64,000 bases of DNA from Streptomyces sp. Root1304 (GTDB lineage Bacteria; Actinomycetota; Actinomycetes; Streptomycetales; Streptomycetaceae), in contig NZ_LMEP01000012.1 in the NCBI RefSeq assembly GCF_001426405.1, forward strand, positions 1,254,707 through 1,318,706, read 5' to 3'. Shown here one piece after another: positions 23,046 through 30,726 of the stretch (the first letter of the stretch is position 1; each line of letters starts with the position of its first letter). The notes beneath the pieces were generated by a model, which did no database searches, was not told where the DNA came from, and saw only the letters and a program-made list of their open reading frames with translations. The position numbers and the translations under genes are program-made.

Positions 23046-23686
23046 CGACACCACCAGCCCCTGGGCTCGAGGACGCTCCCGGCCCCGGCGGGACGCAGAC
23101 CGGTCCCGACGGCGTGCCCGTGCTCGGTGACGTCCCCGCGTCGCCCGTCCGCCGGTTCTGGGCCGTCCGGCGCATCCCCGCCGCCCTGCTCGCCGCCGTC
23201 GTCCTCGGCGGCGCCGGGCTGCTCCTCTACGACGTGGCCTCCGTCCGGGCCGACCGGCCCGCCATGACCTGGCGGCGGAAGCTCGCCGACGGCCTCGCGA
23301 CCCGGCCGCTCGACGACACCTGGGTCGTCCTCGGCGCCGCGCTCGCCTGCGCCCTCGGCGTCTGGCTGCTCGTCCTGGCCGCGACCCCCGGACTGCGCGC
23401 CGTCCTCCCGATGCGCCGCGAGCACGCCGACGTACGGGCCGGACTCGACCGGGAGGCGGCGGCCCTCGCCCTGCGGGACCGGGCCATGGAGGTCTCCGGC
23501 GTGCAGTCCGCGCGGGTCCGCGTCGGCCGCTCCAAGGTGGGCGTCCGGGCGGCCTCGCACTTCCGCGCGCTCGACGAGGTACGGGCCGACCTGGAGCGGG
23601 CCCTCACCACCGGCATCGCCGAACTGGGCCTCGCCCACCCGCCCGCGCTGACGGTACGGGTGGCCCGGCCGCCCAGGAAGGGGTGA
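23042..23686 (+). CDS. DUF6286-like membrane protein of the Asp23 operon
   Basis: A 214-aa protein with two membrane helices, about residues 45-66 and 93-117, and a cytoplasmic C-terminal domain (LALRDRAMEVSGVQSARVRVGRSKVGVRA and later ALTVRVARP) that resembles the anchor partner of Asp23. The N-terminal 35 residues are Pro/Gly-rich. It starts inside the stop of the preceding gene and is 4 bp from the AmaP-like gene. Probably a membrane component of the envelope-stress complex; the biochemical role is unknown. Confidence 0.72.
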   Translation: MTTPPAPGLEDAPGPGGTQTGPDGVPVLGDVPASPVRRFWAVRRIPAALLAAVVLGGAGLLLYDVASVRADRPAMTWRRKLADGLATRPLDDTWVVLGAALACALGVWLLVLAATPGLRAVLPMRREHADVRAGLDREAAALALRDRAMEVSGVQSARVRVGRSKVGVRAASHFRALDEVRADLERALTTGIAELGLAHPPALTVRVARPPRKG

Positions 23687-23690
23687 CCCG

Positions 23691-24278
23691 GTGACGGTCG
23701 TCCTCCGGCGGGTCAACCGCATCCTGCTCGGCCTCGCCGGGCTGCTCCTCGTCCTCGTCGGCGGCGGAGTCCTCGCCGCCGCCCTCGACCTCGGCGTGCC
23801 GTCCTGGTGGCCCTGGTCGGGCCCCTCCGACGTGCTGCTCTCGGCCGCCGACCGGCAGCGCTGGCGGGACGAGGGCTGGTGGTGGCCGGTGGTCATCGCC
23901 GTCCTCGGGCTGATCGTCCTGCTCGCCCTCTGGTGGCTGCTCGTCCAGTTCCGGCGGGCGCGGCTCGCCGAGGTGCTCGTCGACAGCGGCGACGGCGAGG
24001 AGGCGGTCCTGCGCGGCCGCGCCCTGGAAGGCGTCCTGGAGGCGGACGCCACCGCCCAGGAGGGCGTGGCACGGGCCAAGGTGTCCCTCACGGGCCGCCG
24101 GGGAGCCCCCCGTACCCGGGTCGCCCTGCTCCTGGAGCCGTACGCCTCCCCGGGGGACGCCCTGACCACCCTCAGCACCGAGGCCCTCGCCCACGCCCGT
24201 ACGTCCACGGGCCTCGCCGCGCTGCCCACCGAGGCGCGCCTGCGGGCCGTCAAGCACCGGGCCCGCCGGGTGTCCTGA
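23691..24278 (+). CDS. amaP: AmaP-like alkaline-shock membrane anchor protein
   Basis: A 195-aa protein with two membrane helices (residues 9-33 and 65-87) around a Trp-rich external loop (PSWWPWSGP, DEGWWWP). The soluble domain has the AmaP-type pattern (LRGRALEGVLEADATAQEGVARAKVSLTG, TRVALLLEPYASPGDALTTLST). In Staphylococcus AmaP fixes Asp23 to the membrane. GTG 23691 lies 4 bp after the previous stop. It is the last gene of the operon and faces the SDR gene convergently. Confidence 0.8.
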   Translation: MTVVLRRVNRILLGLAGLLLVLVGGGVLAAALDLGVPSWWPWSGPSDVLLSAADRQRWRDEGWWWPVVIAVLGLIVLLALWWLLVQFRRARLAEVLVDSGDGEEAVLRGRALEGVLEADATAQEGVARAKVSLTGRRGAPRTRVALLLEPYASPGDALTTLSTEALAHARTSTGLAALPTEARLRAVKHRARRVS

Positions 24279-24357
24279 CCGGCGGGGCCACCGGGCCGAC
24301 GGGCTGCGGTGGCGGCCCCAGGAGTCCGACGGGCCGGAGCGGGCCGGCGCGCGGTGT

Positions 24358-25113
24358 TCAGAACCCGCCGCGGGCCCCGCCGTCCACCGGGATCATCAGC
24401 CCCGTCAGATACGAGGCGGCCGGCGACAGCAGGAACGCCGCCGTCCGGCCGAACTCCTCCGGGGTGCCGTAGCGGCGCAGCGGGATGGTGGCCTCGTTGG
24501 CCGTACGGGCGGCGTCCGCGTCGCCGGAGAGCGCGTCCAGGGACCGCACCCGGTCCGTGTCGATGCGGCTCGGCAGCAGTCCGACGACCCGCACCCCGCG
24601 CGGGCCCAGGTCGTTGGAGAGGGACTTCGCGAAACCGGCGAGTCCGGGGCGCAGCCCGTTGGAGATGGTGAGGCCGGGGATCGGCTCGTGGACGGAGCCG
24701 GACAGCACGAAGCCGATGACCCCGCCCTCGCCGAGCGTCTCGGCCGCCGCGCGGGCCAGCCGCACCGCGCCGAGGAAGACGGTGCCGAACGCGGCCGTCC
24801 ACTGCTCGTCGGTGTTGTCCGCGGCGAAGCCGGGCGCCGGGCCGCCGACACTGATCAGGATGCCGTCGAAGCCGCCGAACCGGGCCCGTGCCTCGGCGAT
24901 CAGCCGCGCCGGGGTCCCCGCGTCGGTGTTGTCGGCGGCGACGCCCTCCGCGCCCGCCCCCAGCTCGGCCACGGCCTCGACGACGGTCTTCTCCTCGCGC
25001 CCGGTGATCAGCACCTTGGCGCCCTCGGCGAGCAGCGCCTCGGCGGAGGCCCGCCCGAGTCCCCGCGTCGCCCCGGTCACCACGTACACACGGTCCTTCA
25101 GTCCCAGATCCAT
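24358..25113 (-). CDS. SDR family oxidoreductase, non-canonical active site
   Basis: A 251-aa Rossmann-fold short-chain dehydrogenase: TGATRGLGRASAEALLAEGA binds NAD(P), DGILISVGGPAPG corresponds to the NAG region, and the C-terminus YLTGLMIPVDGGARGGF is typical. The usual Tyr-x3-Lys is missing. The aligned stretch reads ISNGLRPGLAGFAK, with Asn and Arg near the expected Tyr and Lys. I recall an SDR subgroup with S-N-x-L-R here, so this is probably a subfamily trait. Catalysis must differ from classical SDRs. ATG 25113 lies 5 bp after the GH15 gene stop, so the two are co-transcribed. Confidence 0.85.
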   Translation of the reverse strand: MDLGLKDRVYVVTGATRGLGRASAEALLAEGAKVLITGREEKTVVEAVAELGAGAEGVAADNTDAGTPARLIAEARARFGGFDGILISVGGPAPGFAADNTDEQWTAAFGTVFLGAVRLARAAAETLGEGGVIGFVLSGSVHEPIPGLTISNGLRPGLAGFAKSLSNDLGPRGVRVVGLLPSRIDTDRVRSLDALSGDADAARTANEATIPLRRYGTPEEFGRTAAFLLSPAASYLTGLMIPVDGGARGGF

Positions 25114-25118
25114 GGCGC

Positions 25119-26909
25119 CTATCCTGCCGGGTCCTGATCGTCCCCGGCCAGCGCGAGCGCCGTGCCCACCAGGCCGATGTGGCTGAAGGCCTGCGGGAAG
25201 TTGCCCAGCTGGCGCTCCGCCACGGGGTCGTACTCCTCCGCCAGGAGCCCGACGTCGTTGGCGAGCGCGACGAGCCGCTCGAAGAGCTCGCGGGCCTCCT
25301 CGGTCCTGCCGGTCATCCGGAGCGCGTCCGCCAGCCAGAACGAGCAGACCAGGAAGGTGCCCTCCTGGCCGGGCAGTCCGTCGATCGCCCCCGAGCCGGT
25401 GCTGTAGCGGCGCACGTAGCCGCCGTGCAGCAGTTCCGCCTGTACCGCGTCGACCGTCCCGACCACCCGGGGGTCGTCCGGCGGCAGGAAGCCGACCCGG
25501 GGGATGAGCAGGGTCGCGGCGTCCAGTTCGAGCGAGCCGTAGGACTGGGTGAAGGTGTTCCGGGCGGGGTCGTAGGCCCGGGCGCACACCTGCGCGTGGA
25601 TCTCGTCCCGCATGGTCCGCCACCGTGCCGCGTCGCCGGGCAGCGAGGGGTCCGCCTCCAGGGTGCGGACGGCGCGGTCCGCGGCCACCCAGGCCATCAC
25701 CTTGGAGTGGGTGAAGTGGCGGCGCGGCCCGCGGACCTCCCACAGGCCCTCGTCGGGTTCCCGCCAGGTCGACTCCAGGAAGCCGAGCAGGCTCAGCTGG
25801 AGGTTCCAGGCGTGCCGCACCGCCGGGATGCCGGCCTCGCGCGCGAGGTGGAGGGAGTCCATGACCTCGCCGTACACGTCGAGCTGGAACTGGTCGACGG
25901 CCGCGTTCCCGGTGCGCACCGGCGCCGAGTCGCCGTAGCCCCGCAGCCACGGCAGCGTCGTCTCGGGGAGCCGGCGCTCGCCGGCGGGCCCGTACATGAT
26001 CTGCAGGTCGGCCGGGTCGCCGGCGACCGAGCGCAGGAGCCAGTCCCGCCAGGCGGCGGCCTCGTCGACGTATCCGCTGGAGATCAGCGCGCCGAGGGTG
26101 AGGGCGGAGTCGCGCAGCCAGCACGCGCGGTAGTCCCAGTTCCGTACGCCGCCGAGCTCCTCGGGCAGGGAGGTGGTGGGGGCGGCCATGATCCCGCCGG
26201 TCGGGGCGTAGGTGAGGGCCTTCAGGGTGATCAGGGAGCGCAGCACGGTCTCCCGGTACGGGCCCCGGTAGGTACAGCGGGCCGCCCACTCCCGCCAGTC
26301 CGCGAGGGACTGTTCCAGGGCCTCGTGGGGGTCGACGAGGTCGGGCCGCGGCTCGTGGGAGGGGTGCCAGGTGAGGACGAACGCGACCTTCTCCCCGGCG
26401 GTCACGGTGAAGGAGGAGCAGGTGGCGAACTGCTGGCCCCAGGTCTTCACCTGCGGCTCGCTGCGCAGCCAGACCGCGTCGGGTCCGGCGACGGCGACCC
26501 GGTGGCCGTCGGCGCGGCGCATCCAGGGCACGATCGAGCCGTAGTCGAAGCGCAGCCGCAGGACGGCGCTCATCTCGACGGTGCCGCTGACGCCCTCCAC
26601 GATCCGCATCAGGTCGGGGGCCCTGTCCCGCTGCGGCATGAAGTCGACGACCTTGACGGTGCCGGTGCGGGTCTCCCAGTAGGTCTCCAGGACGAGGGAG
26701 TCCTCGGCGTAGCGCCGGGAGGTGCAGGTCGTGGCGCCCTTGGGGGCGATGCGCCAGTGGCCGTTGTCCTCGTCGCCGAGGATCGCGGCGAAGCAGGCGG
26801 CCGAGTCGAAGCGGGGCAGACACAGCCAGTCGACCGATCCGTCGCGGCCGACGAGCGCGGCCGTCTGGAGATCGCCGATGAGGGCGTAGTCGTCGATACG
26901 TTGCGTCAC
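25119..26909 (-). CDS. Glycoside hydrolase family 15 protein (trehalase/glucoamylase-like)
   Basis: A 596-aa cytoplasmic enzyme: N-terminal beta-sandwich (IDDYALIGDLQTAALVGRDG, SVDWLCLPRFDSAACFAAIL) and an (alpha/alpha)6 barrel. RNWDYRACWLRDS, FQLDVYGEVMDSLHLA and a final LLAEEYDP provide the catalytic acid/base regions. Bacterial relatives of this layout are trehalases that split trehalose into two glucoses; others act on maltooligosaccharides. Trehalose is the best guess, given its role in actinomycetes. ATG 26909 is used. It sits 34 bp downstream of the SURF1 gene and immediately upstream of the SDR gene. Confidence 0.87.
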   Translation of the reverse strand: MTQRIDDYALIGDLQTAALVGRDGSVDWLCLPRFDSAACFAAILGDEDNGHWRIAPKGATTCTSRRYAEDSLVLETYWETRTGTVKVVDFMPQRDRAPDLMRIVEGVSGTVEMSAVLRLRFDYGSIVPWMRRADGHRVAVAGPDAVWLRSEPQVKTWGQQFATCSSFTVTAGEKVAFVLTWHPSHEPRPDLVDPHEALEQSLADWREWAARCTYRGPYRETVLRSLITLKALTYAPTGGIMAAPTTSLPEELGGVRNWDYRACWLRDSALTLGALISSGYVDEAAAWRDWLLRSVAGDPADLQIMYGPAGERRLPETTLPWLRGYGDSAPVRTGNAAVDQFQLDVYGEVMDSLHLAREAGIPAVRHAWNLQLSLLGFLESTWREPDEGLWEVRGPRRHFTHSKVMAWVAADRAVRTLEADPSLPGDAARWRTMRDEIHAQVCARAYDPARNTFTQSYGSLELDAATLLIPRVGFLPPDDPRVVGTVDAVQAELLHGGYVRRYSTGSGAIDGLPGQEGTFLVCSFWLADALRMTGRTEEARELFERLVALANDVGLLAEEYDPVAERQLGNFPQAFSHIGLVGTALALAGDDQDPAG

Positions 26910-26943
26910 GCTTTGGGCTGTTCCCGGAAGCGGCGGCGGTCAA

Positions 26944-27759
26944 TCAGGGGGACGGCGTGGCCTGGATCGCTTCGGTGTCGCGTTCCGGGGTCACGGTGGT
27001 GTCGGAGGCGGCCGCCGTCTCCCGGTCGCGCTTCTCCCTGCGGACCAGGATCACCCAGCCGACGGGCACCCCGCCCGCGAAGAGCCACCACTGCACGGCG
27101 TACGCCATGTGGGGGCCGATCGAGTCGTGGTCGGGTTCGGCGATGGGTTCGGGGGTGTCCCCGGCGGGGGCGGGCGTGACCTGTTCGACGTAGCCGCCGA
27201 GCACCTCGCGGCCGATCAGCTCGGCCTGCTGCCGGCTGCTGATGAGCATGACCTGCCGGTCCGGCAGGCCCTTCAGGTCCTTGATGCCGCTGGCGCCGGT
27301 CGTCTCGTCGGCCTTGAGCCGGCCGGTGACGGTGACCTCGCCCTTGGGAGCGGGCGGCACCGGCGGGAAGGAGTGCTGGTCGGCGGCGGCCGGGATCCAG
27401 CCGCGGTTGACCAGCACGACCGCGCCGTCCCGGAGGACCAGTGGGGTCAGGACGTGCACGCCGACCCGGTCGTCGGAGGAGGTGCGGCGGCGGACCACCA
27501 CCTCGTGGGCGGTGTCGAAGGTGCCGGTGGCGGTGACCGGCCGCCAGTAGTCCTCGCGGGGCACGGTGTGGCCGGGGGAGGTGAGCTCCTCGACGGGCAC
27601 CGGCTTCGCCGCGACGCTGTCCGCGATCAGGGTGTTCTGGGCGACCCGCCGTTCGTGGCGGTGGAACTGCCAGAAGCCCAGCTCGATCATCGTGGGGATG
27701 AGGACGAGGGCGACGAGGGTGAGGATCACCCACTGCCGGGACAACAGGAAGCGGTACAC
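26944..27759 (-). CDS. SURF1 family cytochrome oxidase biogenesis protein
   Basis: A 271-aa membrane protein. One helix lies near the N-terminus (WVILTLVALVLIPTMIELGFW), followed by a conserved WQFHRHERR segment, an extracytoplasmic domain containing VLVNRGWIPA, and a second helix YAVQWWLFAGGVPVGWVILV. SURF1/SenC-type factors help insert heme into aa3 cytochrome c oxidase. The acidic C-terminal tail is unremarkable. It is next to a small Cys-rich metal-binding protein; whether the two cooperate is unknown. Confidence 0.92.
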   Translation of the reverse strand: MYRFLLSRQWVILTLVALVLIPTMIELGFWQFHRHERRVAQNTLIADSVAAKPVPVEELTSPGHTVPREDYWRPVTATGTFDTAHEVVVRRRTSSDDRVGVHVLTPLVLRDGAVVLVNRGWIPAAADQHSFPPVPPAPKGEVTVTGRLKADETTGASGIKDLKGLPDRQVMLISSRQQAELIGREVLGGYVEQVTPAPAGDTPEPIAEPDHDSIGPHMAYAVQWWLFAGGVPVGWVILVRREKRDRETAAASDTTVTPERDTEAIQATPSP

Positions 27760-27840
27760 CCCATGACCGTACAGCGGGGGCCACGGGGTGCACGCAGGGG
27801 GGTTCGGCTCGCCCGGGGGCGGGCCGAGGATCGTTTCTGC

Positions 27841-28074
27841 TCAGACCCTGTCGACGATGCCCACCTTTCCCTCCGCGCGGGCGCAGTGGCCGCCGCAGTA
27901 CCAGCTGCCGTCGACCTCGACGCCCTGTCCGATGACCTGGACCCGGCAGTGCTCGCAGATGGGCGCCATGCGGTGGATGGCGCAGGCGAAGCAGTCGAAG
28001 ACGTGCACCGCGCCCTGCGCGTGCACTTCGAAGGACATGCCGTAATCGTTTCCGCAGACCTCACAACGTGCCAT
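27841..28074 (-). CDS. Small Cys/His-rich metal-binding protein (prokaryotic metallothionein-like)
   Basis: A 77-aa protein with eight Cys in paired motifs: CEVCGNDY at the start, DCFACAIH near residue 41, CEHC at 55, and YCGGHC at 69. His residues are interspersed. This double zinc-ribbon arrangement resembles sequences annotated as prokaryotic metallothionein. It probably binds Zn or Cu, for storage or as a structural fold. ATG 28074 is the start; an upstream in-frame start adds only Pro-rich residues. It lies between the SURF1 and exonuclease genes, 81 bp from SURF1. Confidence 0.8.
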   Translation of the reverse strand: MARCEVCGNDYGMSFEVHAQGAVHVFDCFACAIHRMAPICEHCRVQVIGQGVEVDGSWYCGGHCARAEGKVGIVDRV

Positions 28075-28093
28075 GCGCCACAGGGTGGGGGCT

Positions 28094-28129
28094 CCCGGCG
28101 GGTGTGCGCAGCTCGGCACGCCCGCCGGG
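28094..28129 (-). terminator. Hairpin after the exonuclease gene
   Basis: CCCGGCGGG at 28094-28102 pairs with CCCGCCGGG at 28121-28129, extended by an inner GTGC/GCAC pair, 10 bp beyond the exonuclease stop on the minus strand. It also lies just upstream of the small metal-binding gene. Confidence 0.7.
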
Positions 28130-28138
28130 GCGGGGGTG

Positions 28139-29134
28139 TCACCCGTCTGCCGGGGCCACGTCCCGCAGCAGCTGGGTGTAGGCGGCCTCGTCGACGATCG
28201 GCGTGCCGAAGGACTTGGCCTTGACCGTCTTGGAGGTGGCGGCGTCCGGGTCGTTGGTGACCAGGAGGCTGGTCAGCCGGGAGACGCTGCCGGCGACATG
28301 GAGCCCGGCGTCGACGGTGCGGTCCTCCAGCAGCTCGCGGTCGACGGAGGTGTCGCCGGAGAAGGCGATCCGCATGCCCTGCTTGAGCGGTTTGTCCGTC
28401 TCGTAGCGGCCCGGGTTGGGGTACGGGCACGGCGGGCGCTTCCGCGAGGGACGCCAGCTGCCCGCCCGGTACGAGGAGGGGTACGGGGAGGCCGAGGCCT
28501 GCGAGCCGATCCGGGGCTGCGCCGGGGACGCGGCCCACTCGGTCAGCGGCCGGCACTCCAGGAGCGGCAGCCGGACGTTCCGCTCCGCCGCCGCGTGCAG
28601 GCTCGGGCGGAAGGCCTCGGCCAGCACCCGGGCGTCGTCGAGAGCGTTGTGCGCGCGCTGCTGCACGACACCGAAGTGCGCGGCCAGTGACTCCAGCTTG
28701 TGGTTGGGCAGCGGCAGCGACAGCTCCTTGGCGAGCGCGATCGTGCACAGCCGCTGGCGCACGGGCGCGGCGGACTCCGCGCGCGCGTACTCCCGGGCGA
28801 TCATCTGCCAGTCGAACATCGCGTTGTGCGCGACGAGGACCCGCCCGTCGAGCCGGGCCGCGAACTCCGCCGCGATCTCCGGGAAGAGCGGCGCGCCCTC
28901 CAGGACGTCGCTGGTCAGCCCGTGGATCCAGACCGGGCCCGGATCGCGCTCGGGGTTGACCAGGGTGTACCAGTGGTCCTCGACGTTCCCCCGGGCGTCC
29001 AGCCGGTAGACGGCAGCCGAAACTATCCGGTCGTCGCGGGCGAGTCCGGTGGTCTCCACGTCGACGACCGCGTACCCCTGCGGGTAGGCGGCCGGCCACG
29101 TCTCTGCGGTCGTACGGTCGTCAAGCACGGTCAC
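28139..29134 (-). CDS. DnaQ-like 3'-5' exonuclease with C-terminal BRCT domain
   Basis: A 331-aa protein. Residues 20-190 form a DEDDh exonuclease like the DNA polymerase III epsilon subunit: VVDVETTGL (Asp25, Glu27), AHNAMFDWQ and HNALDDARVLAEAF. A Pro/Ser-rich linker leads to a BRCT domain (KQGMRIAFSGDTSVDRELLEDR, GSVSRLTSLLVTNDPDAATSK). Such proteins trim DNA ends in repair, and the BRCT part may bind partners or nicked DNA. GTG 29134 overlaps the TetR stop (GTGA), so it is coupled to that gene. A TATTCT -10-like hexamer just upstream could also give a leaderless message from GTG 29128. Confidence 0.88.
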   Translation of the reverse strand: MTVLDDRTTAETWPAAYPQGYAVVDVETTGLARDDRIVSAAVYRLDARGNVEDHWYTLVNPERDPGPVWIHGLTSDVLEGAPLFPEIAAEFAARLDGRVLVAHNAMFDWQMIAREYARAESAAPVRQRLCTIALAKELSLPLPNHKLESLAAHFGVVQQRAHNALDDARVLAEAFRPSLHAAAERNVRLPLLECRPLTEWAASPAQPRIGSQASASPYPSSYRAGSWRPSRKRPPCPYPNPGRYETDKPLKQGMRIAFSGDTSVDRELLEDRTVDAGLHVAGSVSRLTSLLVTNDPDAATSKTVKAKSFGTPIVDEAAYTQLLRDVAPADG

Positions 29135-29799
29135 AGAGAATACGGCCCGCGACCGACAACTCCCTCCCCGGTGTCCCCGGACACCCCGGCGAGCAGCCCC
29201 TCGACCAGCGCGCGCACGGAGTCGACGAACAGGCGCTCGGTGTCGATCGGGGCGGCCAGGGCGCGTGCGAGCGGCCCGTCGGACTCCGCGTCCTCGCCGC
29301 TCCACAACTCCTCCTCGGCGGGCGACTGGGCGGGCGAGCGCTCGCGGTTGCGCTCCACGAGCACGTACCCGACGACCTGGAACTGCACCGCGCGGACGGC
29401 GCGCGCCGCGTGCGCCCCGCGCAGTCCGGCCGCGTGCGCCTCGTGCACCAGCGCGCGCTGGGCCGGCAGGAACATGCTCTCCGTCAGACCCCGCTCGTGG
29501 ACCATCGCCACCAGGTGCGGGCGCTCGCGCAGGGCGCGGCGCAGCGCGCGGGCCACCGACACGATCCGCTCGGCGGGGGTCGTGCCGCGCGGGTGGATCG
29601 TGCCGAGGTCGGCGACCGTACGCGCGACGAGCGCGTCGAGCAGCGACTCGCGGTTGCCGACGTGCCAGTAGATCGAGGTGACCGCGGTGGAGAGTTCGGC
29701 GGCGAGCCTGCGCATGGTCAGGGCGGCGGGGCCGTGCTCCCTCACCAGGGCGGCGGCCGTGTCCAGGACTTCGTCGCGGGTCAGCGCGGTGCGTGCCAC
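29131..29799 (-). CDS. TetR family transcriptional regulator
   Basis: A 222-aa one-component repressor. The N-terminal HTH is clear (LDTAAALVREHGPAALTMRRLAAELSTAVTSIYWHVGNRESLLDALV over residues 10-58). The all-helical ligand domain is rich in Arg and Ala, and includes acidic SPAEEELWSGEDAESDGP. GTG 29799 is preferred, with GAGGAGG about 11 nt upstream. It is divergent from an acetoacetate-decarboxylase-like operon, and the gap holds a 15-bp palindrome that is the likely operator. It is followed by an overlapping exonuclease gene, an odd partner. The ligand is probably an intermediate or substrate of the divergent operon. Confidence 0.92.
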   Translation of the reverse strand: MARTALTRDEVLDTAAALVREHGPAALTMRRLAAELSTAVTSIYWHVGNRESLLDALVARTVADLGTIHPRGTTPAERIVSVARALRRALRERPHLVAMVHERGLTESMFLPAQRALVHEAHAAGLRGAHAARAVRAVQFQVVGYVLVERNRERSPAQSPAEEELWSGEDAESDGPLARALAAPIDTERLFVDSVRALVEGLLAGVSGDTGEGVVGRGPYSL

Positions 29800-29885
29800 C
29801 GGATTCCCCACCTCCTCGCGGAGCGTTCCATCCGTTCCCCCCAATTCCTCTGCGTGCACGGCTCTTTACCCTTCGGGAGCGGCGG

Positions 29886-29900
29886 TGTAACTGTGTTACA
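29886..29900. promoter_or_regulatory. 15-bp palindrome, candidate TetR operator
   Basis: TGTAAC-TGT-GTTACA is a perfect inverted repeat with a 3-bp centre, 28 bp before the decarboxylase-like start codon and 86 bp from the TetR start. Size and symmetry suit a TetR dimer, and the position would block the divergent operon promoter. Confidence 0.75.
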
Positions 29901-29928
29901 GGCTGACGATCCCGAGAGGTGGTACGTC

Positions 29929-30726
29929 ATGGCACGAGTACGGTACGGGGCGCGCACCGACGCCGAGGCGGCGGCGGCACGCGAACGGAGCGCCAAGCTC
30001 CCCGACATCTGGTCCACCGGAGTGGTCGCCGTCTGGGAGACCGACCCGGACGTCGTCGCGGCGGTCCTGCCGCCCCCGCTGAAACCCACCGCGCGTCCCC
30101 TCGTACGCGCCAACATCAGCAAGGTCGACCTGCCCGGCTATCCGCTCGGCGCCGGCTCGGTGGCGGTCGCTGCCGCCCACGGCGACAAGGAGGGCTGGTA
30201 CCCGCTGGTCATGCCGATGACCCACGAACGGGCCCTGGTCGGCGGACGCGAGGTCTTCGGCGAGCCGAAGAAGCTGGGCGAGGTCACCGTCGAGCGCGAC
30301 GGGCTCGTCGTCCGCGCGGCCCTCGCCCGGCACGGCATCGCGTTCGTGGAGGTCCGCGGCGCGGTCTCCGGGACGCTGCCGCTGCCGGAGCCCGTCGAGA
30401 AGACCGACTTCTACTTCAAGTTCCTGCCCGGCGTGGAGGGCACCGGCTTCGACGCCGACCCCGTCCTCGTCCACTGCGTCCGCAACGAGAAGGTGCGGAA
30501 GCTGGAGCGGGTCACCGGGGACGTGATCCTGCGCGAGTCCATGTACGACCCGGTCGCCGACCTCCCCGTCCGCCGGCTCGTCGAGATCACCCTCGGCGAG
30601 AAGAACACCGACCAGAAGGGCACGGTCGCCGAGCGCGTCTCCGCGCGCGCCCTGCTGCCCTACGTCCACCAGCGCTACGACGACCCGCTGCACATCCTCG
30701 ACGGCCCCCCGGAAGGAAGCGTCTGA
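29929..30726 (+). CDS. Acetoacetate decarboxylase family protein
   Basis: A 265-aa member of the ADC superfamily. The core stretch GREVFGEPKKLGEV carries the Lys pair that, in true acetoacetate decarboxylase, forms a Schiff base with the beta-keto acid. Other regions (YPLVMPMTHERALVGG, FYFKFLPGVEG) fit the superfamily, some of which are hydratases or aldolases rather than decarboxylases. ATG 29929 has GAGAGGTGG upstream. It is the first gene of a TetR-controlled operon, and its stop overlaps the SDR start (TGATG). A keto-acid or enol substrate is likely; identity unknown. Confidence 0.87.
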   Translation: MARVRYGARTDAEAAAARERSAKLPDIWSTGVVAVWETDPDVVAAVLPPPLKPTARPLVRANISKVDLPGYPLGAGSVAVAAAHGDKEGWYPLVMPMTHERALVGGREVFGEPKKLGEVTVERDGLVVRAALARHGIAFVEVRGAVSGTLPLPEPVEKTDFYFKFLPGVEGTGFDADPVLVHCVRNEKVRKLERVTGDVILRESMYDPVADLPVRRLVEITLGEKNTDQKGTVAERVSARALLPYVHQRYDDPLHILDGPPEGSV

